A stretch of DNA of 64,000 nt from JAVBSX01 sp051660685 (lineage in GTDB: Bacteria > Planctomycetota > Planctomycetia > Pirellulales > Thermoguttaceae): contig JBOFQB010000036.1 in NCBI GenBank assembly GCA_051660685.1, forward strand, positions 1-64,000. The letters run 5' to 3'. The notes beneath the pieces were generated by a model. That model did no database searches. It had not been told where the DNA came from and saw only the letters and a program-made list of their open reading frames with translations. The position numbers were made by a program, and so were the translations under genes. Below, piece after piece: positions 34,280 through 41,920 of the stretch (the first letter of the stretch is position 1; every line of letters starts with the position of its first letter).

Positions 34280-35647
34280 ATGATGAAGAAGACACTTTCA
34301 ACGGGCGTTTTGGCGTGTGTAATGCTCCTTTTGGTTTTTTCGCCCTTTTTGGCAATTGCCCAAAGACCGCCGGTTCCGACGGTTCCTACTCTTCCTTACG
34401 TTCAACAGGCAATTGGGGGGGTTTCGTTGGACGCAAACGGTGTTTTGCAGAATACACCTCAGCAGATTCTCAAACAACAGCGGGAAAACTTGCTCAAAAG
34501 TGCGCAGGAAGTTTCTGCGGATTTCAAACAGGCATCTCCTCTTCGCAAAATTTCGCTGAAGAAGCTCAACGCCGAACTGCAACGGTGTATGGATGCGGGC
34601 GAAGATATTGCCGATTCCGTCCGGTATCTGGGCGGTTTGACCTCAATCCGCTATGTCGTTGCCGTTCCTGAAGAAAAAGACATTCTCCTGATTGGTCCGG
34701 GAGAAGGTTGGACCGTCAGTGCAACAGGAACAATTGTCGGGAGTCATTCAGGACGACCGATTTTGCAGTTGGAAGACCTGATTACCTTGATGAGAGCTTG
34801 GAACAGCCCGACCCCGGAAGTGATTACCTGTTCGATTGATCCGACCCGGGATTCTTATTTGCGGGTTCGTGAACTCCAACTGCAATACCGACCCGGGCAG
34901 AATGTGCAAGAATATGCCCGGAACATGGAAATTGCGTCCGGGATGAACGAAGTCAAAATAACCGGCGTTCCAAACACCTCACGAGTTGCCCGAATCATCG
35001 TTGCAGCCGATTACAAACTCAAGCAGATCGGTTTGGGTCTTGAGGGAGCACCTCGCGGTTTTGCCAGTTATCTCGGTATGATCGCTAAAACGATGAAACA
35101 GCCGGAAAATCCCCGATTCTGGTTGACCCCGAATTATACGGCAATTGGGCATGATGTGGACCGTTTGACTTGGGATTTGGGGCAATGCAAGGTTATTACG
35201 ATGTCGGAGTCAGATTACATTGATTCTCAGGGTAATCGGGCGGGAAGTGGTCAACGCGAGTTGACCGCGCAACATTGGGCGGAGAAAATGACGAAGGATT
35301 ACGGCAAACTTTGCAAAACCGAGCCGGTTTTTGCGGAAGTGCAAAACTGTATGGAACTGGCAGTTGCGGTTGCAGTGATGTTTCGTGAAAACCTTTTCAA
35401 CCGGTCGGACTGTCAACCGCGTCATCTTTGGGAGCGGGACGCAATCGACTTGCCAAAATACGAAGTCCCAAAATCTGTCAAAAGTCTCGCTAAAGTCGAA
35501 AAAAGCTCACGCAACACCGTTGTCGGTTGCGGCGGTGTTGAAATCAATCCCTGGTCCGCTCTCGAATTAAGCAAGGTCAACACCGAGCTTGGCAATACTA
35601 GGGTTAGTCTTCTCAAAAGACAAAGTGATTTATGGTGGTCCAATTAG
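34280..35647 (+). CDS. DUF1598 domain protein, secreted
   Basis: 455 residues with a signal peptide (TGVLACVMLLLVFSPFLAIA, cleavage near AIA-QR). The body has SLRYLGGLTSIRYV-like DSVRYLGGLTSIRYVVAVPE, LLIGPGEGW, EVITCSIDPT, GMNEVKITGVPNTSRVARIIVAADYKLKQIGLGLE and WLTPNYTAIGHDVDRL, which I recognise as the DUF1598 family, found almost only in Planctomycetes. Function unknown; an exported protein. Two ATG codons stand at the start (34280 and 34283). Confidence 0.85.
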   Translation: MMKKTLSTGVLACVMLLLVFSPFLAIAQRPPVPTVPTLPYVQQAIGGVSLDANGVLQNTPQQILKQQRENLLKSAQEVSADFKQASPLRKISLKKLNAELQRCMDAGEDIADSVRYLGGLTSIRYVVAVPEEKDILLIGPGEGWTVSATGTIVGSHSGRPILQLEDLITLMRAWNSPTPEVITCSIDPTRDSYLRVRELQLQYRPGQNVQEYARNMEIASGMNEVKITGVPNTSRVARIIVAADYKLKQIGLGLEGAPRGFASYLGMIAKTMKQPENPRFWLTPNYTAIGHDVDRLTWDLGQCKVITMSESDYIDSQGNRAGSGQRELTAQHWAEKMTKDYGKLCKTEPVFAEVQNCMELAVAVAVMFRENLFNRSDCQPRHLWERDAIDLPKYEVPKSVKSLAKVEKSSRNTVVGCGGVEINPWSALELSKVNTELGNTRVSLLKRQSDLWWSN

Positions 35648-35664
35648 AGCGGTTCAATCATTGG

Positions 35665-35998
35665 GTCAGCGCACTGTTTTAGGCAATATAGACAAATTGA
35701 ATGTATTGCGAATTGTAGGGAACTAATGCTTTGCATCATCATATTGGCATTTCCCGAATGTCGTAGACATTCCGTTATGGTAGTAACGAGTTGCACATAA
35801 GTCCCAACTCCGTCAGGAGTTGCGTTATGGTTATTCCGACGTTTTTTTACCATAACGCAACCTCTACGAGGTTGGAGTTAGTAGGAAAAATCGCTTACTA
35901 CCATAAGACAACCTCTACGAGGTTGGGGAGAAACATTGTATTTTGGGTCATTGCAATGCTTTTTACACCTATTTTTAGGGCAAATAACGTGCGCTGAC
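35665..35998. repeat. MITE-like palindromic element, family I, copy 2
   Basis: Ends GTCAGCGCACTGTTTTAGGC and, reversed, GTCAGCGCACGTTATTTGCC, so the first ten bases are perfect terminal inverted repeats. Interior hairpins: GAATGTC-GTA-GACATTC, CAACTCC-GTCA-GGAGTTG, and CAACCTC-TAC-GAGGTTG twice; the second CAACCTC hairpin is an extra unit that makes this copy longer than 7845-8144. Confidence 0.85.
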
Positions 35999-36045
35999 AC
36001 TTGGTTCAATCATTGGCGTTGACCGAATGAAGGTGGAGCCGTTTC

Positions 36046-36107
36046 GGAGCAGTCCGTCCGGTTTACGCCGGTCTAAGTACGCGCGATACATGTATCGCAG
36101 CTAAACA
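36046..36107 (+). repeat. Paired-hairpin repeat, family III, copy 2
   Basis: CCGG-TTTACG-CCGG (36058-36071), TCTAAGTACGC, then the perfect 16-base palindrome GCGATACATGTATCGC (36083-36098) and AGCTAAACA. The rest of the spacer to 36608 shows no gene or repeat that I can support. Confidence 0.7.
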
Positions 36108-36608
36108 GGGGACTCGGTTGCGGTCTGGTCGAATGAGCGGCAATTGAAAAACGGTGTACTATGCCGTCTAAAAATTTTTTGGGGGAGTCTCTGGAATTAT
36201 TTCTAAAGCGGGGTAATCTAACTCTTGTGTCGTCCAATCGGTCCAGATCGTGCGACCCCTTTTCTCTTCCCCCCTCTATCCTGTTTGTCGTTTGGTATCA
36301 TTTGGCTGGTTGAGCTGAACCATTTGTTTGTTCGCGGTTCTCGCTTGAGTACAGACCTCGATTTGTCCGAAATGATTGGGGTCTGCTGTCTCACAAGAGA
36401 TCACGGCGAGTTTGTAGGAATAGATTGGTTATGTCGATAGTGCAGTTTCGGTCGTGAAAAGCGACAATAGGTGATTTGGCAAATTCGACGATTTATAGGG
36501 CAGAGTGAGGTTTTTTCCCCCGTTTATCTGTTTTTAGGTGTCCTTTTGTGTCTGAAGTTCAGTCGATAATGAGGTAGGCTTGTTGACATTCCAAAGGGGA
36601 ATGTCGGT

Positions 36609-37751
36609 TTGCTGCATTGCTTAACTTTTTTTGCTGCGTTGGTGTACACTTTACTCTCGTCGTCCGCTTTCAGTATTATCGCCCTGATCGGACTTTTGTT
36701 CCTGCTCCTGCATCTCGGCTCCAGAATGTTGTTTCTGTCCGATATTGCACGATCCAAACGGCTGTTTTCTTCCGCCCTTTGGTTGCCCCTTCGTGAAAAC
36801 AGTGGTGTTCACGAAAGTTCCGGCGATATGGAATCCGTCGATTTTCAGACGGCAGACGGTTTGACTTTACGCGGTTCATATTTTCATCATACTGCCGAAC
36901 GACGTTGCGGGACAGTTCTCTATTTCCATGAAATGAACGGAACTCGTTGGAGTTTTGCCCCCTACATTGACCAACTCCGAAAAGGCGGTTTTGACATTTT
37001 CACGTTCGATCAACGGGGTCATGGAACCAGTGATTCGTTTGCCAAGTTTTACCAAACTCCCTGGATTACGCCGTTTGACATGGACGATGCTCAGTCGGCG
37101 ATCCGTTATTTGATGACGCGAACCGATTCGGATTCCAAAGGGATTGGCGTTTTTGGTTTGGGAAAAGGGGCGACCCTTGCCCTTTGTGCCGCAAGTGTTG
37201 AACCGGTTGTGCAGTCCGTCATTATGGATTGTCCCGCGCCCGAAGAACGATTGTATGAAAAAAATTGTTGGACTGTTTTGAGAAAAACGGGTCCGACGTT
37301 TGCAACCCGGCGTTTTTCCCTGTTTTTGAGCTTGCTGTTCAAAGCCCTTCTTTACACGATTGCTTGTCCCTTTTTCGCCCTGTTTGCAGCTTGGCGACGT
37401 TTCATTCTCAGTTGTTGGTTTGGCGGTCATTTTGTTAATGCTCGCGCTTTAGTTCGCCGACTCCGTAAACCGATTTTAATCTTGCATGGTGAACTCGATT
37501 CAGGTCTCGATCTGGAACAAATACATGCGTTCTGTCAGCAGATGCCGATTCGGCCTAAACTTTGGTTGCTCAAAGGTTCTTCTATTCCGGGCGCGCCTGA
37601 CCCTGAAATCGCCCAACAACTGACAGAACAGGTTTTATCCTTTTTTTCGGACACACTCAAGGAGGTTAAACCGGTTTCGACTGTTGCAACACCAACAGGT
37701 GAACAGAAGAAGAAGCCGGCTCATCTGACTCATTCTTCGGTTTTGGGATAA
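36609..37751 (+). CDS. Membrane-anchored alpha/beta hydrolase-fold protein lacking the nucleophile Ser
   Basis: 380 residues from a TTG at 36609; the first ATG (residue 40) would remove the hydrophobic helix SIIALIGLLFLLLHLGS, so the TTG is preferred. Fold markers: GTVLYFHEMNGTRWSF (oxyanion strand), FDIFTFDQRGHGTSD, GIGVFGLGKGATLAL and ILILHGELDSGLDLEQ. Active members have GxSxG at the nucleophile elbow; here it is GLGKG, with Gly for Ser, and no catalytic His follows in the usual HxxL context. It is probably not a working hydrolase. A second hydrophobic stretch (FKALLYTIACPFFALFAAW) lies in the lid region. Confidence 0.75.
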   Translation: MLHCLTFFAALVYTLLSSSAFSIIALIGLLFLLLHLGSRMLFLSDIARSKRLFSSALWLPLRENSGVHESSGDMESVDFQTADGLTLRGSYFHHTAERRCGTVLYFHEMNGTRWSFAPYIDQLRKGGFDIFTFDQRGHGTSDSFAKFYQTPWITPFDMDDAQSAIRYLMTRTDSDSKGIGVFGLGKGATLALCAASVEPVVQSVIMDCPAPEERLYEKNCWTVLRKTGPTFATRRFSLFLSLLFKALLYTIACPFFALFAAWRRFILSCWFGGHFVNARALVRRLRKPILILHGELDSGLDLEQIHAFCQQMPIRPKLWLLKGSSIPGAPDPEIAQQLTEQVLSFFSDTLKEVKPVSTVATPTGEQKKKPAHLTHSSVLG

Positions 37752-37870
37752 TTTCTTCAGGAATTTGTTGACTTTTTTCGGTTCGTTCTTACAATGTTTG
37801 GTCAATTGGGGTGTTGTCCCTCATGTTGTCCTTTCTTCTCTCCTTTTGTCCTTTTTTGAAATAATTCTCT

Positions 37871-38440
37871 ATGATCGCAAAAGACATTAAACGTGGAATA
37901 GTCGTTGTTTTCAACGGTTCTCCCTGCTTGATTGAAAATGTTTCCGTGCAGACACCTTCAGCGCGGGGTGCTGCAACACTTTACAAATTTCGGGCGAGAA
38001 ATTTTGTGACCAAGCAGAAAGTGGACATTACCTTGAGAGGAGGTGAATCTCTGGATGAAGCGGACTTTACACGTCGGGAAGTCAAGTATTTGTATTCTGA
38101 CTCGGACGCCGGATATTTTATGGACAATCTCGATTACAACCAATATGCGGTAAAGCGAGAGGACATTGAAGAGGAAATGCCGTATGTGACAGAAGAATTA
38201 GAAGGAATCCGGGCGTTAATCTACAATGATGAATGTGTTGGGATTGAATTACCGACAACCGTTGAGTTAAGGGTCGTCCGTTGTGATCCGGCTGTTCGCG
38301 GTAATTCGGCGACATCAAGGTCGAAACCGGCGACGTTGCAAACTGGTTTAATCATTCAGGTCCCGGAGTATCTCGAAGAAGGTGAACTGATAAAGGTTGA
38401 CAGTCGGACAGGTGATTTTATTGGTCGGGCCAAAGATTGA
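37871..38440 (+). CDS. yeiP: EF-P-like protein of the EfpL/YeiP type
   Basis: 189 residues with three OB-like domains: KOW-like N-domain (MIAKDIKRGIVVVFNGSPC ... VQTPSARGAATLYKFR), middle OB (DSDAGYFMDNLDYNQYAV) and C-terminal OB (VELRVVRCDPAVRG ... TGLIIQVPEYLEEGELIKVD). The tip of the first domain carries Arg32 in PSARGA instead of the modifiable Lys of EF-P, which places it with YeiP/EfpL. These bind the ribosomal E site and help peptide bond formation at stalling sequences. Full length for the family. Confidence 0.9.
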   Translation: MIAKDIKRGIVVVFNGSPCLIENVSVQTPSARGAATLYKFRARNFVTKQKVDITLRGGESLDEADFTRREVKYLYSDSDAGYFMDNLDYNQYAVKREDIEEEMPYVTEELEGIRALIYNDECVGIELPTTVELRVVRCDPAVRGNSATSRSKPATLQTGLIIQVPEYLEEGELIKVDSRTGDFIGRAKD

Positions 38441-38457
38441 GAATCGTGCCCCCTCAA

Positions 38458-38636
38458 TCAGTCCGCTAACAAGTTTTGCGAAAAAGAGTATTTTCATTTT
38501 TGAACCACGAAAATCACAAAAAACACGAAAACCTCACAAAATACCGTTTTCGTGTCTTTCGTGTATTTCGTGGTAAAAACAAATCCGTCCGACCCGGCTC
38601 GGTTCAAATCGCAAAACCAAACTTGTTAGCAGTCTG
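38458..38636. repeat. Inverted-repeat element, family II, copy C
   Basis: Begins CAGTCCGCTAACAAGTTTTG and ends AACCAAACTTGTTAGCAGTC; the terminal inverted repeat is well kept. Interior ACCACGAAAATCAC ... TTTCGTGGT as in copy A. It starts about 18 bases after the yeiP stop. Confidence 0.88.
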
Positions 38637-38666
38637 CCCCCTCAATTGGAGTTAAGAGCGACACAT

Positions 38667-38696
38667 GTTTAGCCGAGGAACAACGTTCCGCGCGTA
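38667..38696 (-). repeat. Family III repeat, copy 4 (reversed)
   Basis: On the minus strand TACGCGC, then GGAAC-GTT-GTTCC, then TCGGCTAAAC. The flanks match copy 2 (TACGCGC ... GCAGCTAAAC) while both stem arms differ together. The rest of the spacer to 38947 holds purine-rich then pyrimidine-rich stretches (about 38700-38735 and 38818-38868) that are partly complementary; no gene seen. Confidence 0.65.
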
Positions 38697-38947
38697 TTTT
38701 TGGAGGAGATAGAATTGAGAAGGTAGGAGGTAGAAGTGACAATGAGGAACTGGGGAAAATAAAAAATTGAAGTCCGTCAAAGAAGGAGCAACCGGTTAAC
38801 TTGCGAGATGCCGTCATCTTCCCGTCTCCCTCTTCTTTCCTCCTACCTCCTAACTTCTACCTTCTTTTGTCATATCGCGGCCAAACGACATTGTAGGTCG
38901 CTGTTATGCAGCTCATTTTTTTGTATGACCATGATTTTTGAAAGGCT

Positions 38948-40627
38948 CTATGCAGCCTTTTTGGGGCGAATCATGTAAGCATCCACTTCTTCTCGTGAAA
39001 TGTTCAGCTGATAAGCAATTTGTTCACCTGAAAGACCATAATTGAGGAGCATTTGGATTTGTTTTTCACGACTGACTTGGATGTTCTCCTGAACACTTTC
39101 GTGAAGAGGGACGTAACCATTTCCAACTGGTTTGAGAATGGAACCCGTTGTTGCCGACTTAACGGTTTGTTGGTTGACGTTGGGGGGATTAAGAACAGGG
39201 GGGTTAGGGACAGAGCGATTGGAAACGGGAGAACGATGATTCAGGTCGGACGGACTCCTTAAACCGGGCGAATCGGTCAGATTGGCATGATTGGAAGGAC
39301 TCGGGAAACCGGCTGATTCATTTCTGGGTGAGAGGTCTAATGTGGGAGAAACCGTTTGGGGCCGAAAAGGTCCATTTGTGTTGGAATGACCTGAAGTAAA
39401 CGGTCGCGCCGGGTCGATAAAATGCCGGGCAATTGGTTCGTGTTGAGATGCTGAACCGGGAAATGCAGATGCTGAAACCGGGGAGGTTGAAGCAGGAAAT
39501 TCTGAACCAAATGATGTTGAACCGGGAAATGGTGAGTCTTGAGGTGCTAATGCAGGTCGGAAAGTTGACAAGGAGGGCAATTCAGAAGGGGGTGAAGGGG
39601 ACGAATCGAGGTATCTGGAGTTGGAAAGGGGGGAGAGAGGGGGTGAAACTGACCGGGCGGGACCTGATTTTTTCTCCATTTCGCTTTGGGGTTCCACGTC
39701 GTCAAACAGTTCATGTCCGAGTTTCATCAGTTCCCGCAAATCATCGGAGTCACTACGACTTCTAGGAATCGGTTTGACGGACGAATAACGCCGTTTTTCC
39801 GCCTCGATGTTCTCGCCCGGGATTTCTCGTTCATCTCTCTCGCCCTGATTTTTACCATTCCATCGACTCTCTCTCTCTTCTCTGTTCTCGCTATTTTCTC
39901 TGTTTATCCGGTTACCTTCGTTGATACTATTCTCTCTGTTTATTTTGTTCTCGTTATTTATACCATTCTCTCTGTTTCCACTATTCACTCTACTTGCGTC
40001 ATTGCTTCTATTTTCTTTATTCTCCCTGCTCGCTCTGTTTTCTCTGTTCACACTGCTGTTTTCAGTTGCAGGTTCACCTCTTCTTGGCGGAATCTCCGTC
40101 CAATCGTCTGAATTCGCCGATTCCTGACGTTGCTGCAAAAGGGAATTTCCCCGTTGCTCAAGTTGCTCCATGATGATGTTCAAGCGTTGACAAGTACGAT
40201 TTGCCTCATTCATCATTTGCGACAAAACGGACATTTTCGTGTCAATCTGAGCATTCATCTGTCGGGTCAACTCAAAGAACTCGGCTTCCCATTTTGCAAT
40301 AACAGTCGGTTTCTCATCCCCCTTAAAGCGGAGTTCTTCCTCTTGTTCAGCGTACATGCGAACCATTTCGCGGGGCGGAATACGACGTCGATTTTGTCCC
40401 GACTTAGACGATTTGTCCGGTCGTGCAAACACCTTTTTCAGGTTGATCCAAAGAATGATCGCCGCAATAATGATCCCGACGAATCCAATTGTTTCTGAAG
40501 GTACTCCAAAAAAAGACACGAGGACAATTTGAATGGATATTAAAAGGGGAAAAACAGGCAATCTGTAAAGACTGGACCTTAACCGATTGGGAACTCTACA
40601 AAAAGTTGACCTGCAAAACAAGAGCAA
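38948..40627 (-). CDS. Membrane-anchored coiled-coil protein with low-complexity linker and C-terminal HTH-like segment
   Basis: Up to 559 residues from a TTG at 40627; the true start is uncertain because no in-frame ATG comes before the membrane helix (GFVGIIIAAIILWINLKKVF). A coiled coil (about 90-170, EEELRFKGDEKPTVIAKWEAE and beyond) is followed by Asn/Arg/Glu repeats (NRENSENRE type) and a Ser/Pro/Asn-rich stretch. The last 40 residues (QIQMLLNYGLSGEQIAYQL, NISREEVDAYM) look like a helix-turn-helix of the kind found at the end of DUF6115/DUF2802-type proteins. Function unknown. EpsI and the TPR gene lie upstream on the same strand. Confidence 0.6.
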   Translation of the reverse strand: MLLFCRSTFCRVPNRLRSSLYRLPVFPLLISIQIVLVSFFGVPSETIGFVGIIIAAIILWINLKKVFARPDKSSKSGQNRRRIPPREMVRMYAEQEEELRFKGDEKPTVIAKWEAEFFELTRQMNAQIDTKMSVLSQMMNEANRTCQRLNIIMEQLEQRGNSLLQQRQESANSDDWTEIPPRRGEPATENSSVNRENRASRENKENRSNDASRVNSGNRENGINNENKINRENSINEGNRINRENSENREERESRWNGKNQGERDEREIPGENIEAEKRRYSSVKPIPRSRSDSDDLRELMKLGHELFDDVEPQSEMEKKSGPARSVSPPLSPLSNSRYLDSSPSPPSELPSLSTFRPALAPQDSPFPGSTSFGSEFPASTSPVSASAFPGSASQHEPIARHFIDPARPFTSGHSNTNGPFRPQTVSPTLDLSPRNESAGFPSPSNHANLTDSPGLRSPSDLNHRSPVSNRSVPNPPVLNPPNVNQQTVKSATTGSILKPVGNGYVPLHESVQENIQVSREKQIQMLLNYGLSGEQIAYQLNISREEVDAYMIRPKKAA

Positions 40628-40660
40628 AATAACGGACAGTCGCTATTTCTGCCGGTTTTT

Positions 40661-40703
40661 CCCTACTGTTCCCAATCCCTTATCCCCCATTCTCTAATCC
40701 CTA
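40661..40703 (-). other. G-quadruplex-capable tract after epsI-like gene
   Basis: Sense (minus) strand: GGG, then GGGGG-ATAA-GGG-ATT-GGG-AACAGTA-GGG, starting two bases after the TGA stop of the gene at 40706. Confidence 0.65.
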
Positions 40704-40705
40704 CC

Positions 40706-41437
40706 TCATTGGTTACACGAAACCATTTTACCCTCGATCAACGGAAGAAACTCATTCAAAAACCGCTTGATGCAATCATCCCGCTCAAATTCGTCCTTCA
40801 CAAAGGCTTCGAGTTGCAATTTGTAAAGAAAACGATTGCCCTGCAAATCATAACGTGAAGTGTTCGTAATCGGCATCCAGGGTCCGCCCGTACTGACTCC
40901 ATAGTAGAAAATCTTCGTTCCTCCGTTCATCGACTGGTTTTTGAACACCAACTTACTCAAATTATTGGCCTCTTTTCCAGTACCGGGGAATGAAACCGGA
41001 ATGGGGTCAGACATCATCTTGAAATTTCGTCCGCCAAAACAAACTTGAGGGGTATGAACGACGAGACGACCGGTTGGACCGACCATCATCAGCACGGAAA
41101 CCCGTTCTCCCGTCTTTTGGTTGACAAACTGTCGGACAATATAATCGGCCAATTCCAGCATATCAACCGACGTTTGGTTCAACTGTTCATCTTCGCCCGC
41201 TTCCCAATCGCCAAACGATTTGGGGATCAGTTCAAGCGACTGACTCGCATTTTCCATCTGCTTGGAAAATCCGCCCCAACGTCCCCAATTCGCGCCCGCA
41301 ACATACGTCATAACGGCGGTCAGTAGGAGAACGACGACGACTCGGACAATCAAACCGCTTTGTCCCCCCTTTTCCGGCGTTGTTTGTTCCGTATCACCCG
41401 CTCCTGAAACAACCGTTGTTTTGTTCACTTCACTCAT
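40706..41437 (-). CDS. Exosortase-associated EpsI/DUF3485 family protein
   Basis: 243 residues: a polar N-terminus, one membrane helix (LIVRVVVVLLLTAVMTYVAG), then an exported domain with LIPKSFGDWEAGEDEQLNQ, VLMMVGPTGRLVVHTPQVCFGG (the HxPxxCxxxxG signature of DUF3485) and IFYYGVSTGGPWM. EpsI-like proteins accompany exosortases in exopolysaccharide and protein-sorting loci. No exosortase gene is present within the window, so it is a separated partner here. The ATG at 41437 is the first in frame. The TPR gene lies about 480 bases upstream. Confidence 0.85.
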   Translation of the reverse strand: MSEVNKTTVVSGAGDTEQTTPEKGGQSGLIVRVVVVLLLTAVMTYVAGANWGRWGGFSKQMENASQSLELIPKSFGDWEAGEDEQLNQTSVDMLELADYIVRQFVNQKTGERVSVLMMVGPTGRLVVHTPQVCFGGRNFKMMSDPIPVSFPGTGKEANNLSKLVFKNQSMNGGTKIFYYGVSTGGPWMPITNTSRYDLQGNRFLYKLQLEAFVKDEFERDDCIKRFLNEFLPLIEGKMVSCNQ

Positions 41438-41474
41438 GATTTCACCCGTCCAAAAAAAATTAAATTATTTTACA

Positions 41475-41502
41475 ACGCGCGACACGTTGTATCGCGGCTA
41501 GA
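41475..41502 (+). repeat. Family III repeat, copy 3
   Basis: ACGCGC-GACAC-GTT-GTATC-GCGGCTAGAG; same flanks as copy 2, with a stem that has one non-pairing position. Confidence 0.6.
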
Positions 41503-41570
41503 GCATTTCAATAATTGGTATACACATTTCACACCTTTTTGAAACTAAAAATTCAAGGATTGCATTTCTT

Positions 41571-41816
41571 AGCTGCATAGCAGCGACATTATTGTAGCCC
41601 GGGGTGAAGCGCAGCGAAACCCCGGGTTCAGTGAACCCCCGCAAAAAGGAGCTGCGTAGCTGCGACACAATAAAAAATACACGCAAATATGTTGCCAATT
41701 GGTTCTTGTGTCGCTCCGACGGAGCTTGGTTTTCAGGGGACCACCTTAACCCGGGGTTGCGGTCGCTTATGCTCCCTTCACCCCGGGCTACAATAGGGTC
41801 GCCGCTATGCGGCTAC
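41571..41816. repeat. Family IV palindromic element with a perfect 19-base inverted repeat
   Basis: ATTGTAGCCCGGGGTGAAG (41591-41609) is the exact reverse complement of 41776-41794. The inverted repeat continues outward with a few differences into end hairpins GCTGC-ATA-GCAGC (left) and GCCGC-TAT-GCGGC (right). Inner hairpins: CCCGGGGT...ACCCCGGG, GGGTTCA-G-TGAACCC, GCTCC-GAC-GGAGC. No coding frame. It occupies the spacer between the TPR and EpsI genes. Confidence 0.88.
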
Positions 41817-41890
41817 AAAGGGACACCTGAAATTCAAGGACAATCTGGGGTGTGAGATGCACAGTCATTTTGGAAATGCGGCTAAACGGT

Positions 41891-41917
41891 CCCCCCATTC
41901 CCTATCCTCTATCCCCT
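41891..41917 (-). other. G-rich tract after the TPR gene stop
   Basis: Sense (minus) strand GGGG-ATAGAGGATA-GGG-AAT-GGGGGG, starting three bases after the stop at 41921. Only three runs of three or more G, so a weaker quadruplex candidate of the same type. Confidence 0.5.
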
Positions 41918-41920
41918 ACA

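Noticed and set aside
35791..35997. 68-codon frame as a gene
   Set aside because: Inside the second family I element; its HNATSTRL/KTTSTRL strings are translated hairpin repeats.
36108..36608. tRNA or small RNA gene in the spacer
   Set aside because: I looked for cloverleaf arms and a terminal CCA-like acceptor pairing and found none; no clear terminator or promoter pair.
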